Assembly (NCBI GenBank): GCA_032622095.1
Contig: CP136062.1
Location: 56,711,849 to 56,775,848, forward strand
From: Siphonodentalium dalli
Taxonomy: Eukaryota; Mollusca; Scaphopoda; Gadilida; Siphonodentaliidae
Length of the DNA stretch: 64,000 nucleotides
Direction of reading: 5' to 3'
Position numbers and translations under genes: made by a program. The notes beneath the pieces were generated by a model. That model searched no databases and was not told the DNA's origin. It saw only the letters and a list, made by a program, of their open reading frames with translations. Shown piece after piece: positions 25,601 to 36,630 of the stretch. Numbering within the stretch: position 1 is the first letter of the stretch; the number at the start of each line of letters is the position of its first letter.

Positions 25601-28600
25601 GATAAACACTTTGCCGTTCAAATTGTATGGATAAAGTTTAATCCACTCTGCGAAGTTTAATCAACAGCAGGCACGTTTAATCAACAGGTGTTGTTTAATT
25701 GTAAAACTTTATTTATATAGTAAGATAGGCGATCGTGGTATACATAGCATGAATCAATCGTATATTAGGTATTTGAAGCAAACAAAATGAAGCAAACAAA
25801 CCATGAAATCTCCAGATGTGCAACGGAACTTTGAAGTGATAAGCTCCTATGGCATGGGGCGATACGTTCCACGATGTTACCATGTGATAAGCACCCTATA
25901 CTGTCAGAAAAATGCAGAGAGCCTACTCAAGAGTAAACTCAGGCTCTTAATTTAAAACCATCAATACCAGACTACATGGAATATGGTGAATTGATGGGAT
26001 TGCCATTAGATATAACAATTTATTATATACTTGCCCATGAATTATAAGGTTTTAGCAGTGAGATATAAGTGATATCCCACTAGTGATATATCGATATCTC
26101 ACTGGTATTATTGCGCCGTATGGATCCTCATGTGTGTAGTCAGTTTATACCTCATAGTGAATGATTTCCTGCACACATCATGTACTGACATTCATTGGGG
26201 GCCATCGGCAAGTAACGAAAGTATATAATAAATACAAAATCTAAACTTTTTGAGTGTTTTAATTATTGGAATATGTTTTTGGGCGTAATGTGTCAGCTTG
26301 AAATTTCGGATGTATTGACATTCATTGGGGGCCATAGGCAAGTAACTAAAGTATATAATAAACAGAATATCCACACTTTTTCAGTGAATATGGGTTAAAT
26401 CTCATTCGTGATGACAAAACATTTGAATTTCCACTCGTGGCTAAAGCCACTCATAGAAATTCAATGTTTTGTCATCACTCATGAGATATAACCCATATCC
26501 ACTGAAAAAGTTTATATATCCTCTATATAACTGAGAATTATTGAATACTGGACAAAAAATGTAAATGTGGAAGAAACCTTCTAAGGGAAAGCCCTGTATA
26601 ATTTATTATCGAAACTCCTCTATAGTGCAGTTGATTCCTCCTTTAAATTGTTGAGAAATGTTCGGAAATTTCTCATCGAATGTGAGCACCACGATTATTT
26701 TTACTATTAAATAGTTTATTCAGCTTGTTCTCGTGGAAATAATCAATTAACGGGCGTATTTTAGTGGTCGAAATATGCTCATATTGACATTATGTATGAC
26801 CGGATGACTCCAAAAAACATGGCCGCCAGCGCCATCTTGGATTTCAAAATTAAATCCATTAGCACGGGCTACAGGCCGAACTGTTCATCTGATCTGATGA
26901 AATTTGTCACGGATGTTAGTATTGACATATAGATGGGAATGTGTCATTTTGGGGTCATTCCGCAATAAAACAAGGCCGTCGGCAGACATCTTGGATTTTA
27001 CTCTTTGCATGACTCCTACGGGTCGTACCTTTGGTCGGATCATCATGAAAGTTGTCTTGGCTGATGACATTGACATTAGAGGTGAAAGATTCATTTTTGG
27101 GTCATTCGACCATAAAACTTGTCCGTTGACAGCCATCTTGGATTTTTTACTCTTTGCATGACTAAATCCGTTGGCACGGGCTTCAAGTTGTACTTTTGGT
27201 CGGATCATTATGAAATTTGTCATGTCTGTTGACATTGACAAGTATGTGGGAATCATTCGGCAAAAAAAACATGGCCCAGCGGCCATCTTGAAGTTTAAAA
27301 TTCAATCCATTAGCACGGGATTATATGAGGATGCACAATGACGCCAATCACCAACTATTTTTGTGGAATTTATCCAACAAAGAACGATCGTGCAATATAT
27401 CCAAATAACGTTTAACTGGTTTGGTAAAATTCAAACTCTGATGACACGTTACGCAAGACGATCAGCTAGAACCGCCGCTGTTAGCTCCAATCGGGCGTCG
27501 TTATTGGTTTCAGTGGTATTACTCGCCTCTTCGACAAAAACGAACACTGGCATGTAACATATTCTTCTCGAAAGCATATAGACCGCTTATTTTCAAGTAC
27601 GTGACGTACACTTTGCAAAATTAAATGACTTTCACTGCAGCTCTATATGAAGCAAAACAATAGTCTAACGTAGTATTCCGTCTTTGCTATGATGCTTGTA
27701 GAGAAAACTGATGCTGTTACGAAAATGTAACGATATTTTTTTCTAAAATTGTCATTTTCCCGGAGTTGGACAAATCGATGGAAAAAACATTAAAGTATAT
27801 TCGATGATGGTTACTGCTGGCAAAGCGACGATAACATCCATTTTGATTGTGCTTGGTTTGCAACAAACAACGCAATCATTATTGAACTATTAAAGGTACT
27901 CAATCCGATTAAGCACCCCTAAATCACAATTTCTTTGGCTTTGGGGGTAAAACATATTTGATTCGAGTCAAGGAACCCATCCTCCAAAGCTCAGAGTGAT
28001 CAGATACCGATTTTGAAATTTGTTAATTTTTGAGATGTGGTCCACTTTCACGTGCTGAAACGGATAAATTACGGACAAATTGCGGGTGTAAGATGGATAA
28101 CTCTAAAACAAAGTGGTTATTATTGTTAATAGTAACCACTTGAGTTTCGAGTTATCCATCTTACACCCGCAATTTGTCCGTTTGAGCACGTGAAACTGGA
28201 CCACATCTGAAACATTAACAAACTTCAAAAATCGATATCTGATCACTCTGAGCTTTGAAGGGTGGGTTCCTCGACTCGAATAAAATATTTTTTACCCCCG
28301 AAGCCAAAGAAATAGTAATTTAGGGGTGCTTAATCGGATTGAGTACCTTCAAACCATATATATATTTTTAATGTAGATAACATAGCAGCACCGGTTTTCC
28401 CTACCAGCATCATATCAACTCAACAGAACCCACCAACATCATAACAAACTTGCAGGACCACTTAACCAGGGGCTGGTGTATAGAATGACCAGTGTGTTTC
28501 TAGTGGGCAATAAATATCTCAGTGCCACGCCCTCATACAAGTACAAGTATAATCCTATACTAATCTGAATATACCCTTACCGAATGTCGTTGTGGTCGTT

Positions 28601-31600
28601 GTAGTCGTGGTGGTGGTCGTCGTTGTGGTCGTGGTGGTTGTTGTGGTCGTGGTGGTTGTTGTGGTCGTCGTGGTTGGTTCTTGAAAAAAAAGTTGTATTC
28701 AAAGATGTATTAAGATTTCCAGCCCGTCGAACGACAATACATATTTACTGTACATTCATACACTGGTAAGTTTGGACGGTCTATATGTTTGCAGGAATTT
28801 CGTCGTAAAGAACGATTTGATTCCAGAATATGAACGGAAACATGCATATAAAATGCATCTGTACCACATTTAACTACATGAGAATTAAAGTGTCTGTAGT
28901 TCCACATGTAGCGATGCTACCCGAATTTGCCTGTAAATAACATGCAATTATATATAGAATATACGCATAGTGTTTCTGAATAACAAATTTAATCCACGAG
29001 TGAGATTGGCGATTTACAACACGAGCTTCAGCGAGTAGTATATATCGCCAATCCCAAGAGTGGTTTAAATTTGTTATTCAGAAACACTATGCGTATATTT
29101 TGTTTATGCCACGATCTTTACAATGCGATGGATAAACACTTTGCCGTTCAAATTGTATGGATAAAGTTTAATCCACTCTGCGAAGTTTAATCAACAGCAG
29201 GCACGTTTAATCAACAGGTGTTGTTTAATTGTAAAACTTTATTTATATAGTAAGATAGGCGATCGTGGTATACATAGCATGAATCAATCGTATATTAGGT
29301 ATTTGAAGGCAATTGCTCGTAGCTCCGTTACAAGTGGAACTACATACATTTTACCTCTCATGTCGTTCGCTTTGGTAAAGATGCATGTTAAATGCATGTT
29401 TCCGTTCATATTATGGCACCATGTGGTTTTCCACCGAATGCCGGCTGATACGGACCCTGGCTCTTACGGACCCTGGCTCTTACGGACCCTGGCTTTTACG
29501 GACCACCGGCTGATACGGCCCCTGGCTTATACGGACCCTCGGCTTATACGGACCCTGGCTCATAAGGACCTCAATTAAAATATACAGGTTCAATGCAGTC
29601 ATTGTGGAATTATGCCAGTCAAAAATAAATCAGTTGAATATATACCAGTTGTGTTTTTACTAACATGTTTTCATAACAAATCAAACTCAGTGGATTCATA
29701 CTGATCACCATTCACTGACCATTTATCATCGCGTGTCTGTTTATAAAACAATATAAGGGATCACACACGAGTGTGTATACAAGGGACAATAAATCAGTTG
29801 AAACAAGTTGTGTTTTTACTAACATGTTTTCGTAACAAATCAAACTCAGTGGATTCATCCTGATCACCATTCACTGACCATTTATCACCGCGTGTCTGTT
29901 TACACAACGACATAAAGGGATCACACGCGCGTGTTTATACAACGATGAAGAGATTAATTAACGCGATTCAATAAATGTTTTTTCAAGCCAGAACATCACC
30001 GAAATTCTCAATTAATACAGATATATGTGTGAAAATACAATCATAATTATATATTAAATTCATAAATATAAGTTTGAAAAAAAACGAAAAAATCGGTTAA
30101 ATTCATAAATATAATCGCTATCTGATCACTCTGAGCTTTGAAGGGTGGGTTCCTCGACTCGAATAAAATATTTTTTACCCCCGAAGCCAAAGAAATAGTA
30201 ATTTAGGGGTGCTTAATCGGATTGAGTACCTTCAAACCATATATATTTTTTAATGTAGATAACATAGCAGCACCGGTTTTCCCTACCAGCATCATATCAA
30301 CTCAACAGAACCCACCAACATCATAACAAACTTGCAGGACCACTTAACCAGGGGCTGGTGTATAGAATGACCAGTGTGTTTCTAGTGGGCAATAAATATC
30401 TCAGTGCCACGCCCTCATACAAGTACAAGTATAATCCTATACTAATCTGAATAGACCCTTACCGAATGTCGTTGTGGTCGTTGTAGTCGTGGTGGTGGTC
30501 GTGGTGATTGTTGTGGTCGTGGTGGTTGTTGTGGTCGTCGTGGTTGATTCTTGAAAAAAAAGTTGTATTCAAAGATGTATTAAGATTTCCAGCCCGTCGA
30601 ACGACAATACATATTTACTGTACATTCATACACTGGTAAGTTTGGACGGTATATATGGTTGTAGGAATTTCGTCGTAAAGAACGATTTGATTCCAGAATA
30701 TGAACGGAAACATGCATATAAAATGCATCTGTACCACATCTAACTACATGAGAATTAAAGTGTCTGTAGTTCCACATGTAGCGATGCTACCCGAATTTGC
30801 CTGTAAATAACAAGCAATTATATATAGAATATACGCATAGTGTTTCTGAATAACAAATTTAATCCACGAGTGAGATTGGCGATTTACAACACGAGCTTCA
30901 GCGAGTAGTATATATCGCCAATCCCAAGAGTAGTTTAAATTTGTTATTCAGAAACACTATGCGTATATTTTGTTTATGCCACGATCTTTACAATGCGATG
31001 GATAAACACTTTGCCGTTCAAATTGTATGGATAAAGTTTAATCCACTCTGCGAAGTTTAATCAACAGTAGGCACGTTTAATCAACAGGTGTTGTTTAATT
31101 GTAAAACTTTATTTATATAGTAAGATAGGCGATCGTGGTATACATAGCATGAATCAATCGTATATTAGGTATTTGAAGGCAATTGCTCGTAGCTCCGTTA
31201 CAAGTGGAACTACATACATTTTACCTCTCATGTCGTTCGCTTTGGTAAAGATGCATGTTAAATGCATGTTTCCGTTCATATTATGGCACCATGTGGTTTT
31301 CTACCGAATGCCGGCTGATACGGACCCTGGCTCTTACGGACCCTGGCTCTTACGGACCCTGGCTTTTACGGACCACCGGCTGATACGGACCCTGGCTTAT
31401 ACGGACCCTCGGCTTATACGGACCCTGGCTCATACGGACCTCAATTAAAATATACAGGTTCAATGCAGTCATTGTGGAATTATGCCAGTCAAAAATAAAT
31501 CAGTTGAATATATACCAGTTGTGTTTTTACTAACATGTTTTCATAACAAATCAAACTCAGTGGATTCATACTGATCACCATTCACTGACCATTTATCATC

Positions 31601-34280
31601 GCGTGTCTGTTTATAAAACAATATAAGGGATCACACACGAGTGTGTATACAAGGGACAATAAATCAGTTGAAACAAGTTGTGTTTTTACTAACATGTTTT
31701 CGTAACAAATCAAACTCAGTGGATTCATCCTGATCACCATTCACTGACCATTTATCACCGCGTGTCTGTTTACACAACGACATAAAGGGATCACACGCGC
31801 GTGTTTATACAACGATGAAGAGATTAATTAACGCGATTCAATAAATGTTTTTTTCAAGCCAGAACATCACCGAAATTCTCAATTAATACAGATATATGTG
31901 TGAAAATACAATCATAATTATATATTAAATTCATAAATATAAGTTTAAAAAAAAACGAAAAAATCGGTTAAATTCATAAATATAATCGATATCTGATCAC
32001 TCTGAGCTTTGAAGGGTGGGTTCCTCGACTCGAATAAAATATTTTTTACCCCCGAAGCCAAAGAAATAGTAATTTAGGGGTGCTTAATCGGATTGAGTAC
32101 CTTCAAACCATATATATTTTTAATGTAGATAACATAGCAGCACCGGTTTTCCCTACCAGCATCATATCAACTCAACAGAACCCACCAACTTCATAACAAA
32201 CTTGCAGGACCACTTAACCAGGGGCTGGTGTATAGAATGACCAGTGTGTTTCTAGTGGGCAATAAATATTTCAGTGCCACGCCCTCATACAAGTACAAGT
32301 ATAATCCTATACTAATCTGAATAGACCCTTACCGAATGTCGTTGTGGTCGTTGTAGTCGTGGTGGTGATTGTTGTGGTCGTGGTGGTTGTTGTGGTCGTC
32401 GTGGTTGATTCTTGAAAAAAAAGTTGTATTCAAAGATGTATTAAGATTTCCAGCCCGTCGAACGACAATACATATTTACTGTACATTCATACACTGGTAA
32501 GTTTGGACGGTATATATGGTTGTAGGAATTTCGTCGTAAAGAACGATTTGATTCCAGAATATGAACGGAAACATGCATATAAAATGCATCTGTACCACAT
32601 CTAACTACATGAGAATTAAAGTGTCTGTAGTTCCACATGTAGCGATGCTACCCGAATTTGCCTGTAAAAAACATGCAATTATATATAGAATATACGCATA
32701 GTGTTTCTGAATAACAAATTTAATCCACGAGTGAGATTGGCGATTTACAACACGAGCTTCAGCAAGTAGTATATATCGCCAATCCCAAGAGTGGTTTAAA
32801 TTTGTTATTCAGAAACACTATGCGTATATTTTGTTTATGCCACGATCTTTACAATGCGATGGATAAACACTTTGCCGTTCAAATTGTATGGATAAAGTTT
32901 AATCCACTCTGCGAAGTTTAATCAACAGCAGGCACGTTTAATCAACAGGTGTTGTTTAATTGTAAAACTTTATTTATATAGTAAGATAGGCGATCGTGGT
33001 ATACATAGCATGAATCAATCGTATATTAGGTATTTGAAGGCAATTGCTCGTAGCTCCGTTACAAGTGGAACTACATACATTTTACCTCTCATGTCGTTCG
33101 CTTTGGTAAAGATGCATGTTAAATGCATGTTTCCGTTCATATTATGGCACCATGTGGTTTTCCACCGAATGCCGGCTGATACGGACCCTGGCTCTTACGG
33201 ACCCTGGCTCTTACGGACCCTGGCTTTTACGGACCACCGGCTGATACGGACCCTGGCTTATACGGACCCTCGGCTTATACGGACCCTGGCTCATACGGAC
33301 CTCAATTAAAATATACAGGTTCAATGCAGTCATTGTGGAATTATGCCAGTCAAAAATAAATCAGTTGAATATATACCAGTTGTGTTTTTACTAACATGTT
33401 TTCATAACAAATCAAACTCAGTGGATTCATACTGATCACCATTCACTGACCATTTATCATCGCGTGTCTGTTTATAAAACAATATAAGGGATCACACACG
33501 AGTGTGTATACAAGGGACAATAAATCAGTTGAAACAAGTTGTGTTTTTACTAACATGTTTTCGTAACAAATCAAACTCAGTGGATTCATCCTGATCACCA
33601 TTCACTGACCATTTATCACCGCGTGTCTGTTTACACAACGACATAAAGGGATCACACGCGCGTGTTTATACAACGATGAAGAGATTAATTAACGCGATTC
33701 AATAAATGCTTTTTCAAGCCAGAACATCACCGAAATTCTCAATTAATACAGATATATGTGTGAAAATACAATCATAATTATATATTAAATTCATAAATAT
33801 AAGTTTGAAAAAAAACGAAAAAATCGGTTAAATTCATAAATATAATCGATATCTGATCACTCTGAGCTTTGAAGGGTGGGTTCATCGACTCGAATAAAAT
33901 ATTTTTTACCCCCGAAGCCAAAGAAATAGTAATTTAGGGGTGCTTAATCGGATTGAGTACCTTCAAACCATATATATTTTTTAATGTAGATAACATAGCA
34001 GCACCGGTTTTCCCTACCAGCATCATATCAACTCAACAGAACCCACCAACATCATAACAAACTTGCAGGACCACTTAACCAGGGGCTGGTGTATAGAATG
34101 ACCAGTGTGTTTCTAGTGGGCAATAAATATCTCAGTGCCACGCCCTCATACAAGTACAAGTATAATCCTATACTAATCTGAATAGACCCTTACCGAATGT
34201 CGTTGTGGTCGTTGTAGTCGTGGTGGTGGTCGTGGTGATTGTTGTGGTCGTGGTGGTTGTTGTGGTCGTCGTGGTTGATT
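16422..34280 (-). CDS. C-type lectin gene, 3' part: Thr-stalk exon array plus lectin domain
   Basis: This is a split gene read on the minus strand: up to seven Thr-rich exons (listed separately) followed by two exons that together encode one C-type lectin domain of ~124 residues and a stop codon. All junctions are GT-AG and all introns seen are phase 1, so any number of Thr exons joins in frame to the lectin domain. The predicted product is a secreted or cell-surface lectin with an O-glycosylatable mucin-like stalk ahead of a C-terminal carbohydrate-binding domain. Such genes commonly act in innate recognition. Start codon, signal peptide and any membrane segment must lie in exons to the right of 34280 that I could not identify. 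Whether all Thr exons are used in one transcript is unknown. Confidence 0.75.
16625..17278 (-). other. Intron within the lectin domain (654 bp)
   Basis: The donor is GATC|GTACGT (17279/17278) and the acceptor TATTACAG. It splits a His codon (C|AT) and joins ...GDSVDH to AWIDG... in frame. The ORF seen on the plus strand within it shows no support. Confidence 0.7.
17279..17452 (-). CDS. Exon: N-terminal half of C-type lectin domain
   Basis: A 174-bp exon, phase 1 on both sides, with acceptor TTTCTGCATGAAG| and donor |GTACGT. It encodes VCPIGYDPAYCTKLYTNKEH, then RDEAISQCEADGGHLVEIEN and a tail ending LPVGDSVD. The pattern C-x(2-4)-Y...C.K.Y followed by A...C...GGHLV.I is the classic first half of a C-type lectin domain (first disulphide cysteines, alpha-1 helix and the GGxL turn). 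The first base of its Val codon comes from the upstream exon: the Thr exons all end in a lone G, giving GTC. A longer minus-strand ORF over this exon (to 17579) runs into intron. Confidence 0.85.
17895..18075. repeat. Two-copy direct repeat (~118-bp period) in lectin intron
   Basis: GACATTCATTGGGGGCCAT at 17894 and again at 18023, each followed by ~40 bp of closely similar sequence. Duplicated at 26187-26368. Confidence 0.7.
18082..18218. repeat. 137-bp palindromic MITE in lectin intron
   Basis: The arms ACTTTTTCAGTG and CACTGAAAAAGT enclose ATATGGGTTA / TAACCCATAT and GATGACAAAAC / GTTTTGTCATC stems, meeting at GTGGCTAAAGCCAC. Duplicated at 26375-26511. Confidence 0.75.
18480..19030. repeat. 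Degenerate ~150-bp tandem repeat, four copies
   Basis: The core word (A)GCCATCTTGGATTT or a close variant recurs at about 18537, 18690, 18838 and 18991. Spacing is ~150 bp, with shared flanks such as GGTCGGATCAT and CCATTAGCACGGG. The ORFs of 133 and 85 codons here are repeat translations. Duplicated at 26773-27323. Similar AAAATGGCCGCC words occur at 35790-36340 and 47655-47690. Confidence 0.65.
19600..20056. mobile_element. 457-bp foldback MITE in lectin intron
   Basis: The two halves are reverse complements. The left end is AAGGTACTCAATCCGATTAA and the right end its complement ending GAGTACCTT. The inner arms share ATGGATAACTC and meet at a TTATTATTGTTAATAGTAA centre. Complete copies occur only here and at 27893-28349. 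All other units of the array keep only its right-hand ~118 bp, starting at ATATCTGATCACTCTGAGC, so the left boundary of the 1.87-kb unit falls inside this element. Confidence 0.8.
20288..20386 (-). CDS. Thr-stalk exon 1A (99 bp)
   Basis: The acceptor is a T-run followed by CAAG (just right of 20386) and the donor is ACATTCG|GTAAGGG. Between them are two bases completing a Glu/Xaa codon, then Pro, thirty consecutive Thr codons (mixed ACC/ACA/ACG/ACT), Phe, and one G left over. Phase is 1 on both sides and the length is divisible by three. Mixed codons, rather than a pure trinucleotide run, indicate that the protein sequence is being kept. The Thr tract is expected to be heavily O-glycosylated. 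Confidence 0.75.
20665..20806. repeat. 142-bp palindrome nested in the array MITE
   Basis: The arms AATATACGCATAGTGTTTCT and its reverse complement (ending CTATGCGTATATT at 20806) enclose ATTGGCGAT / ATCGCCAAT. It interrupts the 8045-family MITE, which reads straight through in the copy at 8280, so it is a later insertion. Repeated in every unit (for example 22535, 24396, 25428 and their +8293 counterparts, plus 34559). Confidence 0.75.
21150..21285. repeat. 15-bp minisatellite, ~8 copies per unit
   Basis: Variants of TACGGACCCTGGCTC repeat in a 15-bp step. The array replaces the right terminal arm of the MITE in units 1-3 and is absent from unit 4B. It gives a 99-codon open frame on the plus strand only because the period is divisible by three. 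Recurs at about 23020, 24881, 29443, 31313 and 33174. Confidence 0.75.
21344..21655. repeat. ~160-bp internal direct duplication
   Basis: CAGTTGTGTTTTTACTAACA...GATCACACACGAGTG is followed by a second close copy starting at about 21500 and ending in CACGCGCGTG. Present in each complete unit. In copy A the unit-3 deletion begins inside the first of these two copies. Confidence 0.7.
22170..22256 (-). CDS. Thr-stalk exon 2A (87 bp)
   Basis: Same splice sites as exon 1A. It reads Ser, then 25 Thr and one Ile (ATC), then Phe and a trailing G. It is four codons shorter than exon 1A, so the in-frame length change occurred without breaking phase. Confidence 0.75.
24040..24117 (-). CDS. Thr-stalk exon 3A (78 bp)
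   Basis: Same splice sites and phase. It reads Ser, 22 Thr with one Ile, Phe and a trailing G, a further loss of three codons relative to exon 2A. Still divisible by three. Confidence 0.75.
28581..28679 (-). CDS. Thr-stalk exon 1B (99 bp)
   Basis: Identical to exon 1A and displaced by exactly 8293 bp. It lies in the second copy of the large segmental duplication and splice sites are intact. Confidence 0.75.
30463..30549 (-). CDS. Thr-stalk exon 2B (87 bp)
   Basis: Identical to exon 2A at +8293 bp, including the single Ile codon. Confidence 0.75.
32333..32410 (-). CDS. Thr-stalk exon 3B (78 bp)
   Basis: Identical to exon 3A at +8293 bp. Confidence 0.75.
34194..34280 (-). CDS. Thr-stalk exon 4B (87 bp)
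   Basis: Same type as exon 2 (Ser, 25 Thr plus one Ile, Phe). It is the rightmost, hence 5'-most, Thr exon. Its counterpart in the first large copy is missing because an ~838-bp deletion at about 25157 removed it. Confidence 0.75.
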
Positions 34281-34350
34281 CTTGAAAAAAAAGTTGTATT
34301 CAAAGATGTATTAAGATTTCCAGCCCGTCGAACGACAATACATATTTACT

Positions 34351-35087
34351 GTACATTCATACACTGGTAAGTTTGGACGGTATATATGGTTGTAGGAATT
34401 TCGTCGTAAAGAACGATTTGATTCCAGAATATGAACGGAAACATGCATATAAAATGCATCTGTACCACATCTAACTACATGAGAATTAAAGTGTCTGTAG
34501 TTCCACATGTAGCGATGCTACCCGAATTTGCCTGTAAATAACATGCAATTATATATAGAATATACGCATAGTGTTTCTGAATAACAAATTTAATCCACGA
34601 GTGAGATTGGCGATTTACAACACGAGCTTCAGCGAGTAGTATATATCGCCAATCCCAAGAGTGGTTTAAATTTGTTATTCAGAAACACTATGCGTATATT
34701 TTGTTTATGCCACGATCTTTACAATGCGATGGATAAACACTTTGCCGTTCAAATTGTATGGATAAAGTTTAATCCACTCTGCGAAGTTTAATCAACAGCA
34801 GGCACGTTTAATCAACAGGTGTTGTTTAATTGTAAAACTTTATTTATATAGTAAGATAGGCGATCGTGGTATACATAGCATGAATCAATCGTATATTAGG
34901 TATTTGAAGGCAATTGCTCGTAGCTCCGTTACAAGTGGAACTACATACATTTTACCTCTCATGTCGTTCGCTTTGGTAAAGATGCATGTTAAATGCATGT
35001 TTCCGTTCATATTATGGCACCATGTGGTTTTCTATGTCGAAATGCCTTCAAATCATACCGTGCACACTTGCCAGCGTATAAACGTAC
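34351..35087. mobile_element. Complete MITE of the 8045 family, 737 bp with nested insertion
   Basis: The left end is GTACATTCATACACTGGTAA and the right end GCCAGCGTATAAACGTAC. The interior includes the 142-bp palindrome and a further ~180 bp starting TATGCCACGATC and ending GATCGTGGTATA. It is the only complete member inside the array region and marks the right boundary of the duplicated block. Confidence 0.75.
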
Positions 35088-36600
35088 CATTATACCACAT
35101 GTTATTGTGTGTATACCACCTATTTCGTAAATTTCAGCTGTGGGTATAAATTTCTACTATGGGCGTAAATATTTCAACGGCGCTTCGTTGCTTAAAGTTC
35201 GCACATATAGTAGGACTACCCCGCAGTTTAGCTCTGCCGACCTCGCTGTCGAACGTTAGCAAAATTTTACTCCACGCCCGCTTCGCAAAGTAAATACACA
35301 ATATCTCCGACTCAAAACACTCTTTGGTTCGACAGGAGTCATACATACAGACGTGTTGAGAGCATGGGCTCTATGCAATTATATATACCGGTTTTTCCTC
35401 CCGAAAACGGCAACAGAAGGATACCGTAATCTAACTTAGTCCAGGAGATCGACCCCAAGAAATAACAAATGTTGCTCATTTTGACGGACAAGTGCTATCC
35501 AGTCTATTTTTGTAGTAAAATATATGTAGATTACGAAAATCCATGATAGCAGTGGTGAATTTGTAGCTTAATTGGCGAAAAACATGTTTTTATTGACCTA
35601 CCCGACGACCGAAAATAGAAGAATTTTCGGCGACGTCATAGTACTACTAGTATTCAGAGAGCTAATATTGGTACCCTTGAACTTCTTGGGACTTAACTTC
35701 TCCCCACTCATTTTGTTCCTTATTATGTCCTTCAACTTTTAAGCAATGTTAACAAGAAAAAAAAGTGGCCATATAGACTCCAGACAAAATGGCGTCCATC
35801 ATGGCCACTGTTTTTCAGACCAGACTCTTAAGTCAGTTTTATGCAAATTATAGCGGTAAAAATCTTGTAAAATGTATACAAATGTATATATTTTCGTGAA
35901 GGTAAGACATAATGTCACTTTTTTGGAGCAAAATTGAAACTCGCCATCCAAGATGGCCACCAAAATGGCCGCCGGAAGTTTAAAATATTACTTTTTTTTT
36001 ACAAATATCTTCTAGATCGATTCATGCTGTTTGGAACTGGTTAAGTAATGTGACTTTATTTTGTATATTAACTGATCATTGGGGCAATTCAATATGCACT
36101 TTTTGGGGTCCTAACCCCTTCCGTTCCCTCAAAAATACGAATTTACAGAATGTGGTATAAAATTTCACACAAAAACATCACAATTGGGATTCTAGTCATA
36201 TTTTAACAAGAAATGAACATAACTTTGTAATGTAAGTGATGCACATGATTACCTATGAATATTCCAACTCAATGGACCCACAATTCTTACTTTGGCTCAA
36301 AATGGCTGCCAAAATGGCCGCCAAAATATGGGAAATGGTAAATATTGCCCCAGTTGTGGATGATGTACAAAATTGGCTATTCTGCCTTCTATACATTGAA
36401 TACTAACATGTCTGATGTACCATGGTTAATTGTTACTATTGTCACCACTGACATCACCAAAGATATTGGAATTTTCTCTCAAAAACTTGACTTAAATATC
36501 GGCAAAAATTAACTTTTCATGTTTGGACTATTTTTTCAATTAAAATGTAACTATCTTTGGGTTGAAAGGTGTTTATTGTATTGGTCTATCTTAAATGTGT
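35088..36600. other. Intron or intergenic DNA, no gene seen
   Basis: Contains scattered AAAATGGC(C/T)GCCAAAATGG words (35790-36340) resembling the repeat at 18.5 kb. If the lectin gene continues rightward this is intronic. No upstream exon could be identified. Confidence 0.35.
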
Positions 36601-36630
36601 CACACTGCGGTATTTATAGACCAAATTGTT

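Larger units (their letters stand above)
17489..25779. repeat. Large tandem duplication, copy A (8.29 kb)
   Basis: This segment and 25782-34910 are the same sequence in head-to-tail order. Every landmark recurs at +8293 bp, and I found no base difference in the parts I compared. Copy A differs only by a deletion: at about 25157 the text goes from ATCACCATTCACTGA directly to AAAAAGTTGTATTC, skipping ~838 bp present in copy B, with TGA and an A-run shared at the breakpoints. The A/B junction at about 25780 reads ATTTGAAGCAAACAAAATG and has a few bases of microhomology (GAAG). Confidence 0.9.
19938..25779. repeat. 1.87-kb tandem array, units 1-4 of copy A
   Basis: Unit starts (ATCG followed by the MITE right arm) are at about 19938, 21821 and 23692. 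A fourth, partial unit fused by deletion follows about 25157. Each unit carries, left to right: the right arm of the 457-bp MITE, a Thr exon, a truncated MITE of the 8045 family (with a 142-bp palindrome nested in it), a 15-bp minisatellite, and an internally duplicated ~160-bp block. Units differ from each other by a few percent and small indels. Confidence 0.85.
25782..34910. repeat. Large tandem duplication, copy B (9.13 kb)
   Basis: Second copy, complete, carrying all four internal ~1.87-kb units. Its right end continues into the flanking MITE (to 35087), which suggests this edge is the ancestral one and the A/B junction is the derived one. Contains duplicates (+8293) of every intronic element described for 17.5-24.9 kb. 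Confidence 0.9.
28231..34910. repeat. 1.87-kb tandem array, units 1-4 of copy B
   Basis: Unit starts are at about 28231, 30114, 31985 and 33845. All four keep their Thr exon. The last unit ends in the complete rather than truncated MITE. Confidence 0.85.

Noticed and set aside
17489-34910. CRISPR-like array of regularly spaced repeats
   Set aside because: Repeat units are 1.87 kb with internal transposons and exons. The context is eukaryotic and there are no short repeat-spacer units.
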